A stretch of DNA of 64,000 nt, taken from Buxus sempervirens. Its lineage: Eukaryota; Streptophyta; Magnoliopsida; Buxales; Buxaceae. The stretch spans positions 47,440,602 through 47,504,601 of the forward strand of contig OX387185.1 of the NCBI GenBank assembly GCA_947561395.2, read 5' to 3'. Under the pieces are notes generated by a model. The model was not told the origin of the DNA and did not search any database. It saw nothing but the letters and a program-made list of their open reading frames with translations. Below are positions 1 through 10,284 of this stretch, one piece after another. Position numbers and translations under genes: made by a program. Positions within the stretch are counted from its first letter, which is position 1, and each line of letters starts with the position of its first letter.

Positions 1-3000
1 ATTGATGGAGTGTTGAAGGGATCACCCCATATGTGTGAAGCCATGGGCGTCCAAGAAGGACATTATATGATGTGTCAGCATCAATCACATGAAAAAGGGC
101 ATCGGAATATAACTCTCCAATTTCCACTTTAAGGGCGATCGTACCACATACTTTTTGTCCCATTTGATTGAACCCTTGAATTGTCATCATGGATGGTGAC
201 AATTGCTTGGGATTAATTCCCATGACTTTGAGGGCTCTTGAGGGAAGTATATTTACAGCTGAACCACAATCCAGTAGGATTCGGTTTAAGTAAGCCTCAC
301 CAATAAACCCCTTGACATAAAGAGGTCTGTTGTGGTTTCCTGACCCAAGTTGCAAATCTTCATCTGTGAAGGTAATGCATGCCATGCATGAGGCACACAA
401 ATTTGATGACTTTGATTGAACCTCCACTTGATTAATTTCTTCCTTGTACAGGTCAGGGCTTGACAAAGCCTCAACTAGTGCTTTCCTGAGATCCTTGGAT
501 AGCAGCAAAGCATCATAGACACTTAAAAGTGCTGGGATGCGCTTGAGATGCGCTACCACATCATATTTGACCCCATGATCAATCTTAGGATTTTCATCGG
601 CTTTAGCCTTGGGGTTGCTTTTTAAAGCTTTTTCTGCTGCCCCTTTGTTAGGAACATTATTTTCTGGTTCAGGGTTTCCCAAGCGCCGTCCAGAACGAAG
701 TGTTATTTCATCCACTTCTTGGTTTGGTTCGGCCTCCTCATTCACCTCAAAAGAGGTCATGCAGCATGGCATAACCTCTTCCTCAAGCAAGTCGTCTTCT
801 GACAAATCAAGCTCGACATAGTCTTTCAAAGTGAATGGTGTTCTTTCAGGCTGTTCGTACTCGTTCTCTGGCGGGACTGGTACTTTCTTTTGTGCCTTCT
901 TCTTCTTCTTGGAAGCCTTCTTTTTCTTTCCAAACCATCTGCGGCCACGAGAGGTCATTTCTAAGGAATCCCCTGGTTGAGAATCAGGTGCAGCTTGCCT
1001 TTGTGTTCTTTTGCTTCTGTAGGTTTGCCAACCATCCCCCACTTCATCTTCTGTGACTGAAGAGTCATCCCAATACTCCAAATTTGGTTCAGTCATGAGC
1101 TCATAGAGCGTGGGAATATTGGGATTACCACAACGTGGCATGTCCGGATAGGCATAGACAATAGTTGTGTCATCACCCGTTTTGAATTCCACCGGAATGG
1201 CCGCTGGTGGGAGTGAGGCGGTTTGTACTGGTTCCCCGACCAAGGACACATTATTTGATGCTGCAGTAGATTCCTTTTTAGGAGGCCCTGAAATTTCAAT
1301 TTCCCCTTTGTCAATCATACTTTGGATTATGTCCTTAAGAACAAAGCAATCGCTAATGGTATGACTGACCATGCGATGATATCGACAATACTTGGGATCA
1401 GTAGTCTTATCAACATCTGCAGGTCTCTTTGGCTCAGGGAGCTTTATGACCTTTTCTTGAAGCATATCCTCAAATATCGATTCCACATCATCATCATCGA
1501 AAGAGTATTTCTTTTCCCTTCTTTCTTTCAAAGTTTTGGGAGGATTCTTTGGTTTCCCATTCCCACTTCCGTTTCCATTTTCTTTCTGTTTGTTGGTTTT
1601 TATGAAAGTAGGCATGGCCTCCTTCTTTGTTTCTTTTCTTGTTTCTATCTTGCCACCTGTTGCAATAGTAGGAGACTTCTTGGTCATTGTTGACTTTTGA
1701 CGAGCCATTTGCCGTTCGACATTTCCTGCTTTTGACACCAGTGCATCAAACGACTGTGGCTCAGCGGTCCCCACAAATGTGGCAATTTCTGGCAACAGAT
1801 TATTAGCACACATTTGAACAGCAGATTGTTCTGTTAGCTTTTCGGGGCATTGGAGATTAAGATTTCGCCATCTGGTTATGAAATCATTAACGCCCTCATT
1901 GACCTTCTGCTTTGCATCTGCAAGGTCAATAATGGAAATCTTCTTTTTTGAGCTAACAAATTGAGCTAAGAAAGCTCTCTGCATGTCGTCCCATGTGAGT
2001 ATGGAGCCAGGAGGTAACTGAGTGTACCATGTGAAAGCAGCTCCTTTGAGTGATTGCACAAATTGCCTTATCAACAAGGCATCTGTTAGTGCCGATTCCC
2101 CACATGCAGAATAGAAATGGGCTAAGTGCTCTTGAGGAGAGCCATTTATCCCATCAAACTTTTCAAAATTAGGTTTTTGATACCCATGCGGGAATGGCAC
2201 TATGTCATAGTGTGCAGGGTATGGCTTTCTATAGCCAAGCACAGGTGGCGATATGGAAGCTTGGAATTCCCTGATTCCTTCAGCAATCAGGGTTTTAAAA
2301 TCCACTTGGGGTGGAGGAGCTGCCGATGTCGAGGCTTCTTGCTGTGCTGGCCTTTGATTTGAACAACTGGCTTGTGCTGCCAATTGAGCTGTGAGGGATG
2401 CAATTTCTGCATCTTTCTCAGCCATCTTTCTTTGGAGTTCTTGTAACTGCTCTTCAACGTTGGACGTGCCTGCTACCATTACTGACATGGTTTTAGGTTC
2501 ACCGTCTGAAGAAGAGCTTATGTTCAATTTACTTTGGAATTCCGGTGACAAACCCTCCGGAAATTCCTCTTCTTGGAATATTGATTCTGAAGCCCCATAA
2601 AGCGGATTCACAGAAGAGCTCATTGTTGAATCTGATGGGCTCTCCTCAGAACATGATCCACCGCTTGAGGAATCAGAGTGGTCTGATAACAGCAGCTTTG
2701 CTTTAGACCGTGTAATGGGGCCTGTGTAGTCTTTTGGTTTATGAGACACAGGGCTTGGTTTGAAACTGCATGGTATCCCTGCTTCCTTTGCAAATACAAA
2801 ACCAGACATGAAGGCCCATTTCTTTGCTTCCTGATCCGCCTTGGCCTTGTTGGCTTCTTTGGCGGCAAATGCAGTTAGCGGGGGCAAAGATGCCCCCATG
2901 GGTAGCTTATCTGTTGGACGCTTTGTTGTTTGCGTCCTCTTCCTCTTTGGGATGGCCGGCAAACTGCCGATTTTTATGGTGGAACCAGGACTTGTACAAT

Positions 3001-3730
3001 CCTTGGGGGATGGTCCCAGTTGGAGTACCCTAGGAAGGTACGGAGTTGTTGAAACACTCCCTTCTGCTATGGGAGTTGAAATTCTCTTTCTGCGGGGAAG
3101 GGATTTGCTCCCTTGGCTGCCCGAGCTTTCTGCTGACTTTGACGTCTTTGGTGTAGCTGGAGGAGATGTTTCTTCAATCTCCTTGATTGTCGTCATCATG
3201 GATGACGTTATGGTGACTGGAACAGCTGGAACGATCACCTTGTTGATTGGGACAGTCCCAATCATAATCTGGGTCGGCATAATGACCCTGGCACGAGGCA
3301 TGGTGGGCACCTTAGGGCTTTCTGCCTTGGGTGCATCCTTGGTGCTCGTAGCCTTGGTGATGGGAACCGTCGGGCTTGGTGCCTTAGTCTTGCGGCTTGC
3401 CTTCCCGCTTTTGGACTTCTTGGTCTTTGGGACCGGTCCGTATTGCTTGGCCGCATTGATCATAGCCACGACCCGAAGGTCCATTTCTTTCTTCGATGCC
3501 TTTTTATTCTTTCGGCTCCTCCTGGTCTTGAGTGACTTTTTAGGAGTAGCCATGGTCTTTGTGACCTTCTTGTTCTCAAGAGTGGGCATCTGGAAGTCCG
3601 ATGCTTCAATTCCCAATGGGGAACGGCTAATGGAAAAAGTGGCACAGTAGCCAGTCTTCTTCTTTCTTTCTCCCGTTCCTTCATTAGTGGTTTGAAGCTT
3701 GTGGTAATATACTGTCACTTGTGGTGCCAT
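1..3730 (-). CDS. Ty3/gypsy gag-protease polyprotein, continues past the window start
   Basis: An ATG at 3730 opens a frame that I read on the minus strand without a stop down to base 1, about 1,243 codons. Residues 1-350 are Lys/Ser/Pro-rich and match nothing I know. A heptad-like segment near residues 424-453 may be a coiled coil. The gag capsid region spans about residues 500-680 and includes PHGYQKPNFEKFDG, a motif style common in plant Tat/Athila-type gag. A CX2HX4HX4C knuckle lies near residues 779-793. The aspartic protease has DCGSAVN near residue 1154 and LLGRPW at about 1224-1230. The active-site triad reads D-C-G where D-T/S-G is usual. Reverse transcriptase would lie to the left of the window. 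An AG just before the ATG (TTGTGCAG) could be a splice acceptor. I am sure of the family and less sure of the lineage (Tat-like). The unbroken frame suggests a fairly young copy. Confidence 0.88.
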   Translation of the reverse strand, partial: MAPQVTVYYHKLQTTNEGTGERKKKTGYCATFSISRSPLGIEASDFQMPTLENKKVTKTMATPKKSLKTRRSRKNKKASKKEMDLRVVAMINAAKQYGPVPKTKKSKSGKASRKTKAPSPTVPITKATSTKDAPKAESPKVPTMPRARVIMPTQIMIGTVPINKVIVPAVPVTITSSMMTTIKEIEETSPPATPKTSKSAESSGSQGSKSLPRRKRISTPIAEGSVSTTPYLPRVLQLGPSPKDCTSPGSTIKIGSLPAIPKRKRTQTTKRPTDKLPMGASLPPLTAFAAKEANKAKADQEAKKWAFMSGFVFAKEAGIPCSFKPSPVSHKPKDYTGPITRSKAKLLLSDHSDSSSGGSCSEESPSDSTMSSSVNPLYGASESIFQEEEFPEGLSPEFQSKLNISSSSDGEPKTMSVMVAGTSNVEEQLQELQRKMAEKDAEIASLTAQLAAQASCSNQRPAQQEASTSAAPPPQVDFKTLIAEGIREFQASISPPVLGYRKPYPAHYDIVPFPHGYQKPNFEKFDGINGSPQEHLAHFYSACGESALTDALLIRQFVQSLKGAAFTWYTQLPPGSILTWDDMQRAFLAQFVSSKKKISIIDLADAKQKVNEGVNDFITRWRNLNLQCPEKLTEQSAVQMCANNLLPEIATFVGTAEPQSFDALVSKAGNVERQMARQKSTMTKKSPTIATGGKIETRKETKKEAMPTFIKTNKQKENGNGSGNGKPKNPPKTLKERREKKYSFDDDDVESIFEDMLQEKVIKLPEPKRPADVDKTTDPKYCRYHRMVSHTISDCFVLKDIIQSMIDKGEIEISGPPKKESTAASNNVSLVGEPVQTASLPPAAIPVEFKTGDDTTIVYAYPDMPRCGNPNIPTLYELMTEPNLEYWDDSSVTEDEVGDGWQTYRSKRTQRQAAPDSQPGDSLEMTSRGRRWFGKKKKASKKKKKAQKKVPVPPENEYEQPERTPFTLKDYVELDLSEDDLLEEEVMPCCMTSFEVNEEAEPNQEVDEITLRSGRRLGNPEPENNVPNKGAAEKALKSNPKAKADENPKIDHGVKYDVVAHLKRIPALLSVYDALLLSKDLRKALVEALSSPDLYKEEINQVEVQSKSSNLCASCMACITFTDEDLQLGSGNHNRPLYVKGFIGEAYLNRILLDCGSAVNILPSRALKVMGINPKQLSPSMMTIQGFNQMGQKVCGTIALKVEIGELYSDALFHVIDADTSYNVLLGRPWLHTYGVIPSTLHQ

Positions 3731-3823
3731 GTCTGCACAATGAAACAAGAAACAAGTTAAAAAAAAATTTTAAAAGTTAGAGATGAAAGGGAGAATGGGT
3801 CCCACCGGGCGTGCCAAAAATCA
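3731..3823 (-). other. Leader with candidate primer-binding site of the minus-strand element
   Basis: Reading on the minus strand, the LTR ends in CAACA at 3824. It is followed by TGATTTT and then TGGCACGCCCGGTGGGAC at 3816-3799. The position and the leading TGG fit a tRNA primer-binding site, but I could not match it to a specific tRNA from memory. Only about 70 bases separate it from the gag ATG. This short leader includes a pyrimidine-rich stretch ending in a possible 3' splice site. Confidence 0.7.
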
Positions 3824-4269
3824 TGTTGAACAAAAAATTGTAACCTTTGATCGAACACAATTTCACCCATTTGTTGTGGGTTTTTATTTTGTAGGGAACG
3901 GACCCATTCAAGACCATTGGCCTCTTAATTACATCCTAGACTCTAGAACAACCCTTTGATTCTAACTCTCAAAGTAATCAAGAAATATTTGATTTAATTT
4001 GTGTTTTTTTGTTATTGTGGCTGAACCCAATGTTCGGGCTGCCTACGTACCCAAGTATTTGGGATCAAGCCATATCGTAGTTCAAATGGGGTTTTGAATT
4101 GAATTTGATTTGGGTCACAAGGATCCGATTTAGGTTTGGTTTGAACTAGAAATTTGAACCATAGAAGAAATGGTTTGGCTTTTAGTCTCTTTTGAAGTAT
4201 AGGTTGTGCGGGAACTGGTTTGAACCGGTTTTAGTTGTTTGATTTATACAAGGCTTGGTTTGACTTGTA

Positions 4270-5092
4270 CAACTTTAGTTTAAAGACGATCTCGGTCCAA
4301 TTTAGTTTTAAGGACGATTCCGGTCCGATTTAGTTTAAAGGAAGATTCCGGTCCGCTTTAGTTTAAGGACGATTCCGGTCGGACTTAGTTTAAAGGACGA
4401 TTACGGTCCATTTTAGTTTAAAGACGATTCCGGTCCGTTTTAGTTTAAGGACGATTCCGGTCCATCTTAGTTTAAGGACGATTTCGGTCCATTTTAGTTT
4501 AAGGACGATTCCGGTCCGACTTAGTTTAAAGGACGATTTCGGTCCATTTAGTTTAAGGACGATTCCGGTCCATCTTAGTTTAAGGACGATTCCGGTCCAA
4601 CTTAGTTTAAAGGACGATTACGGTCCATTTTAGTTTAAAGACGATTCCGGTCCGTTTTAGTTTAAGGACGATTCCGGTCCATCTTAGTTTAAGGACGATT
4701 CCGGTCCGACTTAGTTTAAAGGACGATTTCGGTCCATTTAGTTTAAGGACGATTCCGGTCCATCTTAGTTTAAGGACGATTCCGGTCCATCTTAGTTTAA
4801 GGACGATTCCGGTCCATTTTAGTTTAAAGACGATTCCGGTCCGACTTAGTTTAAAGGACGATTACGGTCCATTTTAGTTTAAAGACGATTCCGGTCCGTT
4901 TTAGTTTAAGGACGATTCCGGTCCATCTTAGTTTAAGGACGATTCCGGTCCGACTTAGTTTAAAGGACGATTTCGGTCCATTTAGTTTAAGGACGATTCC
5001 GGTCCATCTTAGTTTAAGGACGATTCCGGTCCATCTTAGTTTAAGGACGATTCCGGTCCATTTTAGTTTAAAGACGATTCCGGTCCGTTTTA
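4270..5092. repeat. Tandem array of about 27-bp units inside the LTR
   Basis: About 30 copies of a 26-28 bp unit with the plus-strand core GGACGATTCCGGTCC, joined by variants of TTAGTTTAA. Variants such as GGACGATTACGGTCC recur near 4396, 4611 and 4857, so the units are grouped into a higher-order period of roughly 215-245 bp. The array fades into degenerate TTGGTTCAATT-like copies up to about 5,280. It lies downstream of the predicted start of transcription, so it would be transcribed. Confidence 0.92.
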
Positions 5093-6167
5093 ATATGGAG
5101 GCTTTGGTTTAGTTTTAAAAGAATTTTGGTTCAATTGGAACTCATTTGGTTCAAATTGTGATATTTGGGTTTGATTTGAAAGGCTTTGGTTCAATTGCAA
5201 GAGGGATTGGTCCAATTGAGGACTTTGATTTAATTGCAAAAGAGTTTGGTCCAATTTAGGACGTTTTGAACCACTTTTAATGAAGGAAAGAGAGGCATTT
5301 GATTTTTGTATCACTATTTGGAGTGAATTTTGGGTGGATTTGGGCTCTAAGAGGCTTCAGGGATTTTTGGGAATTTTTCTGGATTTTTCTGGGGCTTGAA
5401 AATGGGTCAAAACCCAAAAATAAGGCTTTATGGGTCATATGGGGCATACGGGTCGGTTCCGACCCGCGGTTCTAGTCGAACCGAAGGAGCACGGGCCGCG
5501 GGCATGCATGCGGGTCCGATTTCAGGGCCCGCGCCCTTTTTTTTTATTCTTGGGCCGCGCGGATCTTCTGCGCCCGGTCCCGATCTGTGGGGCGAAGTGA
5601 CCCGCGCGGGTCTTCTGCGCCCGGGCCCAGAGACCGGTCCGGCGCTCCTAAGGGCCTGTTTGGCCTGTTTTCTCCGGAAAAACGCCTGCAACATCCATAT
5701 TTTGGCCGGAAAACCACTGTGTTCGCCTGAAAATGTTGTTAAGCACTACCATGGCGCCTCAGGCACTCCCAAACGGACGAACACGCTGGGAATTTGCACC
5801 TGAGCGCTACCAAAGTGTCTTAAATGCACTTCAAGTAGTGGGGGTTGAAAAAAACGGATTATTATTCTTCTTCTTGCATCTTCCATTTTTGTTCTTGCCT
5901 TGTCATGCATTCTCCCACATATGGATCTGCAGATAAAGATCAGATATATCTTCTAATCCTTATCTCATTCCCTTTTGCCCCATTCTTTTAGAACCTGTAC
6001 GTTAGTATTTAGAGAGAATTTAAAATAGCAGATTGAAACGTATCTTACCTCCTTTATCTCCTGGAAGCCTTTCACCTTTATCTGCTAAAATCTCTCTGAA
6101 TCCTTAATCTTCTTCCCGATCTTTTCAACTCCAGCCTTCTAACCCCCTTATTTTAGAAGCTTATCAC

Positions 6168-6175
6168 TTTTTATA
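6168..6175 (-). promoter_or_regulatory. TATA box of the minus-strand LTR
   Basis: The minus strand reads CCCTATAAAAAGTG here. It is the best TATA match in the LTR and lies about 450 bp inside the proposed 5' end, which is a normal position for a long plant LTR. Confidence 0.6.
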
Positions 6176-6380
6176 GGGGATAGGGTAGTTACCCAACTAC
6201 CCAATACTTGCCCATTGAAGTGGGCGTGTGTGGGAAGTTAGAAAACTTCCCACATGCGTCCCCACTTCTCTTTTACCCTTTTTTTTTTTGAATTATCTCC
6301 TCCCTTGATATTTGAATATTATTTTAATTGAAAAGGAGGGGTTCGTTGATGAGCCCCCCCCCCTTTTCAAGGCTTTTCAA

Positions 6381-6402
6381 GGGTCGTGCACATGCACGAC
6401 CC
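6381..6402. repeat. Palindrome GGGTCGTGCA..TGCACGACCC, first copy
   Basis: Perfect 10-base arms (GGGTCGTGCA and TGCACGACCC) separated by two bases. It lies in the U3 part of the LTR, upstream of the TATA box in the minus direction. Confidence 0.85.
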
Positions 6403-6500
6403 ATGCAAACTTTTAAATTTATTTTCTTTTTATATATAATTTTTTGTTAATTGAAGAAGAGGGGGGACGTGGGTGAAGTCCCCCCTTTTATGGGTTTCAT

Positions 6501-6524
6501 GGGTCGTGCACACATGCACGACCC
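6501..6524. repeat. Palindrome GGGTCGTGCA..TGCACGACCC, second copy
   Basis: The same 10-base arms as at 6381-6402, with a four-base spacer. The surrounding 110 bp (a G/C-run stem, a TTTCA-like stretch, then the palindrome) is a diverged tandem duplicate of the first. Confidence 0.85.
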
Positions 6525-6623
6525 ATTCAGATTTTTTATTTATTTATTTTATTTTCATTTTTAATCATCATGATTATATATATATATATATATATATATT
6601 TTTTTGAAAAGTGGGGCCCAACA

Positions 6624-7397
6624 TACTTGAGCCCCTGAAGTTCTATGTATATATATATTATATATATATGATATTATTTTAACCCCTCTATTTGTGAAAA
6701 TGAGTAGTAAGAGATAAGTTTTTGACGGTATTTTCTAAGAAATTTTTTTAAACATTAAAATGATATTTATTTTTAATTATATTAAAAAGTGTAACTACTT
6801 TGTAATTACCAAAAACTAAATGACTCAAAGAAAGAGCGTAGTTTTGTTTTGGTAGCGAGAGGAAGCGCGTAGTTGGGACCGCGCAACACAAACGTGAAAC
6901 ACAAAACCGTAGACTACATTGTGGGGATCATTGTACCAAACACGCGTTGTTAAGTATCTGTCGCTTTTTCTTCTGTTTTTTTAAATCTGACGTGCGGAAC
7001 GGGCTGATGTGTCACCTCATTTAAATAAAACACCATTAAATCTGAATTAGTTGGAAAAACTTATCAGTTGAGCATTAAATTGGGGGACGTATCGACTTAA
7101 TTTAAATAAAATACCCTTATATTTGAATTATTTTGAAATTTTGTCAGTAAAGCATTAAACGGGGGGACGTGCGGAATAGGGTGACGTGTTGATATTATTT
7201 TTCTATCAAAAAAAAATGTTGATCTTATTTAAATAGAATATTATTAAATCTGAATTATTTTAAAAAATTATCACTAAAAACCAATTTTCCTTTTTTGCTG
7301 TAACCCGAATTCCAAGGCACACGCAAGCCTAACACATCAACCCCAAAACCGTGCGAGCCTATCACTTAAAGACGCCACCCTCGTCCCGTTTAATATA
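6624..7397. repeat. Intergenic, with a diverged repeat of about 100 bp
   Basis: No gene seen. From about 6,990 to 7,270, three diverged copies of a roughly 100-bp unit are visible. Each has a GACGTG-type start, a TTTAAATAAAA-type middle and a TCTGAATTA-type end. The rest is AT-rich and unremarkable. Confidence 0.55.
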
Positions 7398-8871
7398 ATA
7401 AATAGCTATTGTAAATATCTTTAAAAAAATTAATTTATGAATGAGTATGGCTTTGACTTGGTGCTTTCCTTTTCTGCCTTTTTATTTTGGGTGTGATGGT
7501 CTTCTGATTAGGGGATAAACACGACGGAAATCGATGGTCCTCGCTGTGATTTGTTAGAATAGAGTAGTTGGATTTTGTGGGTTACATTAAAAACTTAGCT
7601 AAACTCACACGCGCTCGCGAGAATCCCTTGTTTCTTTCTCTAGCAATTTTTTTCTTTTCCCCACGCGCTATGCAAGCGAGAATCCTAAATCTTTTGTTCT
7701 TTCTCTTTTGAAATCCCAAGCACAACCACAAGGAGGTGGTTCATGGATCATATGGCCCAACAAACCCTCAAAAAAATAGAAAATGAACCCTTTTAATAAT
7801 GTTGAAATCTCTGCTATGTTTACCTGAGTTGATACCTGCTGTGGCTGTGAGATGATAACCTCATGGTTTTTTAGTTCCTAAAAAAATTCAAAGGAGCCCA
7901 CATGAAAAGAAAAAAACCACAAACCATGAGCTACTCCCCATATTAGAATCTCACTGCCATAATAAGCAGTAAACCACATCCTTCGTAACATGCTGCATTG
8001 TGTAGCATATGGCAGGAATCATTATATCCAGGTAAGATTCATATCATTTACATCTACAATTGAATCGGTAAAAGGGTTCATCTATAGCTTATTGTTACTT
8101 ACCATCTAGACAAGCAACACTACTCAAAACATGAAAAAAAAAAAAAAATTCATTTTTTTATACAAGAGAGAGAAACTTTTTCTTTTTTCACATTTTGGGA
8201 AGTGTTGCTTACCGTTGAACCCTTTTAGAGGTTATGAATCCATTTTACAAAAGCAGTTTCCTTTTCCCTTCTTACTTTTATCCAAAAATGTAAACTTTTC
8301 AGCACCTTGTATGAACTGATTTAGTGGATCCCATGGTTTATCCAGCTAGAGATGCTCCCTGTCGAGTAAGACAGCGAGATCGTACAAATATTGGAAAATC
8401 TGTTCCTTTTCTATTGTGTTTTTCCTCTTCGTCCATAGACAGGTTTCCACTTTGGAGTTTGGAGGGACGAGCCCATCCGCACTTCAGTGACCAGGGATTT
8501 TAAAAATCTCAAGGTCCATGTTTCGATGAGCAAATAAACACGCTAGTTTTGGATTAAGCTTCTTGTCTAGTGTGGCTGGGTTTAAACCCAAACTGTAACT
8601 CAATTCTTTTTTCAGAAGGCTGATACGTTATTACAATCATAATTTTCCTCAACGTTTCAGATATTTGATTTCTCTTTTTCTTTTGTAAAGATTGATTGGT
8701 GCGTGAATTAATTTAATGGGTTAATCTAACTGCACTGGAAACGAATAAAACGTTTAATTAATTAAGCACATGACATGAACTTCAGTTGCATCAACATTTT
8801 TTCACCATCAAGGTGAATTAGATCACTAACGCAGCAATTAAAATCCAATGGAACGTCAAAATGTTCCTCGA
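7398..8871. repeat. Duplicated non-coding block, copy 1 (empty-site copy)
   Basis: The part from 7398 to about 7830 is closely similar to 35753-35950 plus 38302-38560, in the same order and orientation. Shared stretches include TATGAATGAGTATGGCTTTG and AGAATCCCTTGTTTCTT. Copy 1 lacks the 2.35-kb PIF/Harbinger insertion at the point matching 35950. Weaker similarity continues to about 8,620, matching parts of 38,560-38,660 and 40,170-40,300. I see no coding region. Confidence 0.8.
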
Positions 8872-9110
8872 TTACTTTTTCATAAGGGTGGATGTTAGGT
8901 CCTCGAATTCCATTTCCTCCGCGGGAAAATCGGGCTCTTGAGGACGCCAGCCGCCGAAGGACGGGAACTCAATAAACACGTCGTTCGGAAGGGCATCGTC
9001 TGACAGCATCTCACATGAGGGGGGTGAGGCCCCCCAATTAATAAACGTGTCGTTCGGGCAGTCAATGAAATCGGACGCTGCAGACAGTCTCTCCCATAAG
9101 GGGGGTGGGG
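8872..9110 (-). pseudogene. Severed 3' end of the S-like RNase T2 gene
   Basis: On the minus strand this open stretch ends in TAA at 8874-8872. It continues the reading frame of the RNase last exon across the target-site duplication of the retroposon at 9111-10284. It encodes a second FIDCPNDTFINWG-type module, then the conserved IEFPSF-like end of plant S-like RNases, then an acidic tail of about 27 residues rich in Glu and Asp. With the retroposon in place, it can no longer be translated with the rest of the gene unless the insert is spliced out. Confidence 0.8.
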
Positions 9111-10284
9111 GAGTGTCTGCGATCGAAGAGGCGATTGAAGAGGCGATTGAAGCCTGGAACCAAAAGGCGAGAGTTCCTTGCCAGATTTCCGTGTCTGCGA
9201 GAGTTCCTTGTGAGAGTTCCTTGCCAGAGTTCCGTTTCTGCAAGGGTTGCTTGCGAGAGTTCTTTGACAGATCTCCGTTTCTGCGAGAGTTCCTTGCGAG
9301 AGTTCCTTGCGATTGAGCCCTAGATCCTCGAGGTTTGAAACCCTTCATTCTATTTTCGTTCAGGTTTAGGTTTGAAACCCTACATTCAACTTCCGTTCCC
9401 GTTTCGTCCTATAAACCCTAGAAACCTTGAGAGAGTTCTGGTTGGGGAACGGTTCGGTTCCTGTGGTGCCTCTAAGTCTTTGGTCAGCTAGGTTTTGGGG
9501 GAATAGCTTTTATTTCCATTAAAGCTCTCGAGGAGCTTGTTAATTTTCAGTGTTAGCAGAAGAAAATCATAGGCATCTGTGAAAGGTTCTTTTGCTTGGT
9601 GGCTATTCTTGTCGTCTGGGCATCGGTTTGTCAAGTCTGGTGGTCTTCGTTTTGTATCTTTCGAGTATGGCTTTGGAATCGGAGGATGAAGAGGAAGACC
9701 CTGATGGGGAAGAAGACGGGGAGGGTTTGCTCAGTTTTAAGCCGTCTTGGTTCGTCAGGACCTGGGGCGTTGAGGATTTTGTCGCAGCAACTCCCTGCCC
9801 GTGAAGCCAACCTTATGGTGTTTTGGTTTGTTTTTGTTTATGGTGAAATCAGTTTTTTTGTGTTGTTTTTAGTTAGTTTTTGTGTTGTTAGGTATCGGAG
9901 GGCCTCGACCCTCCTTGTCCAGGTGCAGTTCTGGGTTCGGATGTGTCTCGGTTTACCGAGCACTCCTTTTCTGGCTTTTTCATCTTTGACGAAGCCTTCT
10001 CTCCCGTTAATGGGAATTTCAATCCGTGTTTCGACGGACCCTTCGTCCGACCTTACCCCTGTTCTTCAGGTGGTTTCATGCTGCTTCGGCGCAGGGTCGG
10101 ACACTTTCATTCAAAACTGCATCCAGACTACTGGGGTTGATGTCTCTCCTTTATCCTGGTCTCTTTTGTTCCTTCACTTTTTTGGGTATATGATCGTTGT
10201 ATTCTGCCTTGAAGCAGCAGCTATTGTAACACTGTTTTCATCTAATGAAGATAGAGCCTAGCTCAGCTTCCCATCAAAAAAAAA
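9111..10284 (+). mobile_element. Polyadenylated retroposon, probably an internally deleted L1-type element
   Basis: A 1,174-bp insert ends in about ten A residues and is flanked by the 15-bp direct repeat ATAAGGGGGGTGGGG (9096-9110 and 10285-10299). Both are marks of LINE-type target-primed integration. The 3' end (..TCATCTAATGAAGATAGAGCC..CCATC plus poly-A) looks like plant L1 tails. The 5' part has several near-repeats of GAGAGTTCCTTGC. A 45-codon acidic ORF starting at 9667 is followed by stops, and no endonuclease or RT domain is seen, so the element is non-autonomous. It could instead be a retrocopy of a host transcript. The open frames at 9592-10261 match nothing I recognise. Confidence 0.85.

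Larger units (their letters stand above)
3824..6623 (-). mobile_element. LTR (5' LTR of the minus-strand Ty3/gypsy element)
   Basis: On the minus strand this 2,800-bp segment begins TGTTGGG at 6623 and ends CAACA at 3824. That gives five-base inverted ends TGTTG..CAACA, next to the candidate primer-binding site. A TATA box at 6175-6168 puts transcription start near 6140. U3 then holds the palindromes at 6381-6524, and R/U5 holds a large tandem array at 4270-5092 and the GC-rich stretch at 5440-5660. The partner LTR is outside the window, so the outer boundary rests on the inverted ends alone. The target duplication would begin with TACTT at 6624 and cannot be checked here. Confidence 0.75.

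Noticed and set aside
2841-3650. 269-codon plus-strand ORF with hydrophobic stretches
   Set aside because: It lies opposite the Lys/Pro-rich N-terminal part of the gag-protease frame. Its hydrophobic look is the complement of that composition and it has no known motif.
5396-5803. ORFs in the GC-rich part of the LTR
   Set aside because: They lie within LTR R/U5, lack motifs and are explained by local GC richness.
9592-10261. 221-codon ORF inside the retroposon
   Set aside because: It overlaps several other open frames in the same insert, has no recognisable domain, and its predicted protein shows no family features.
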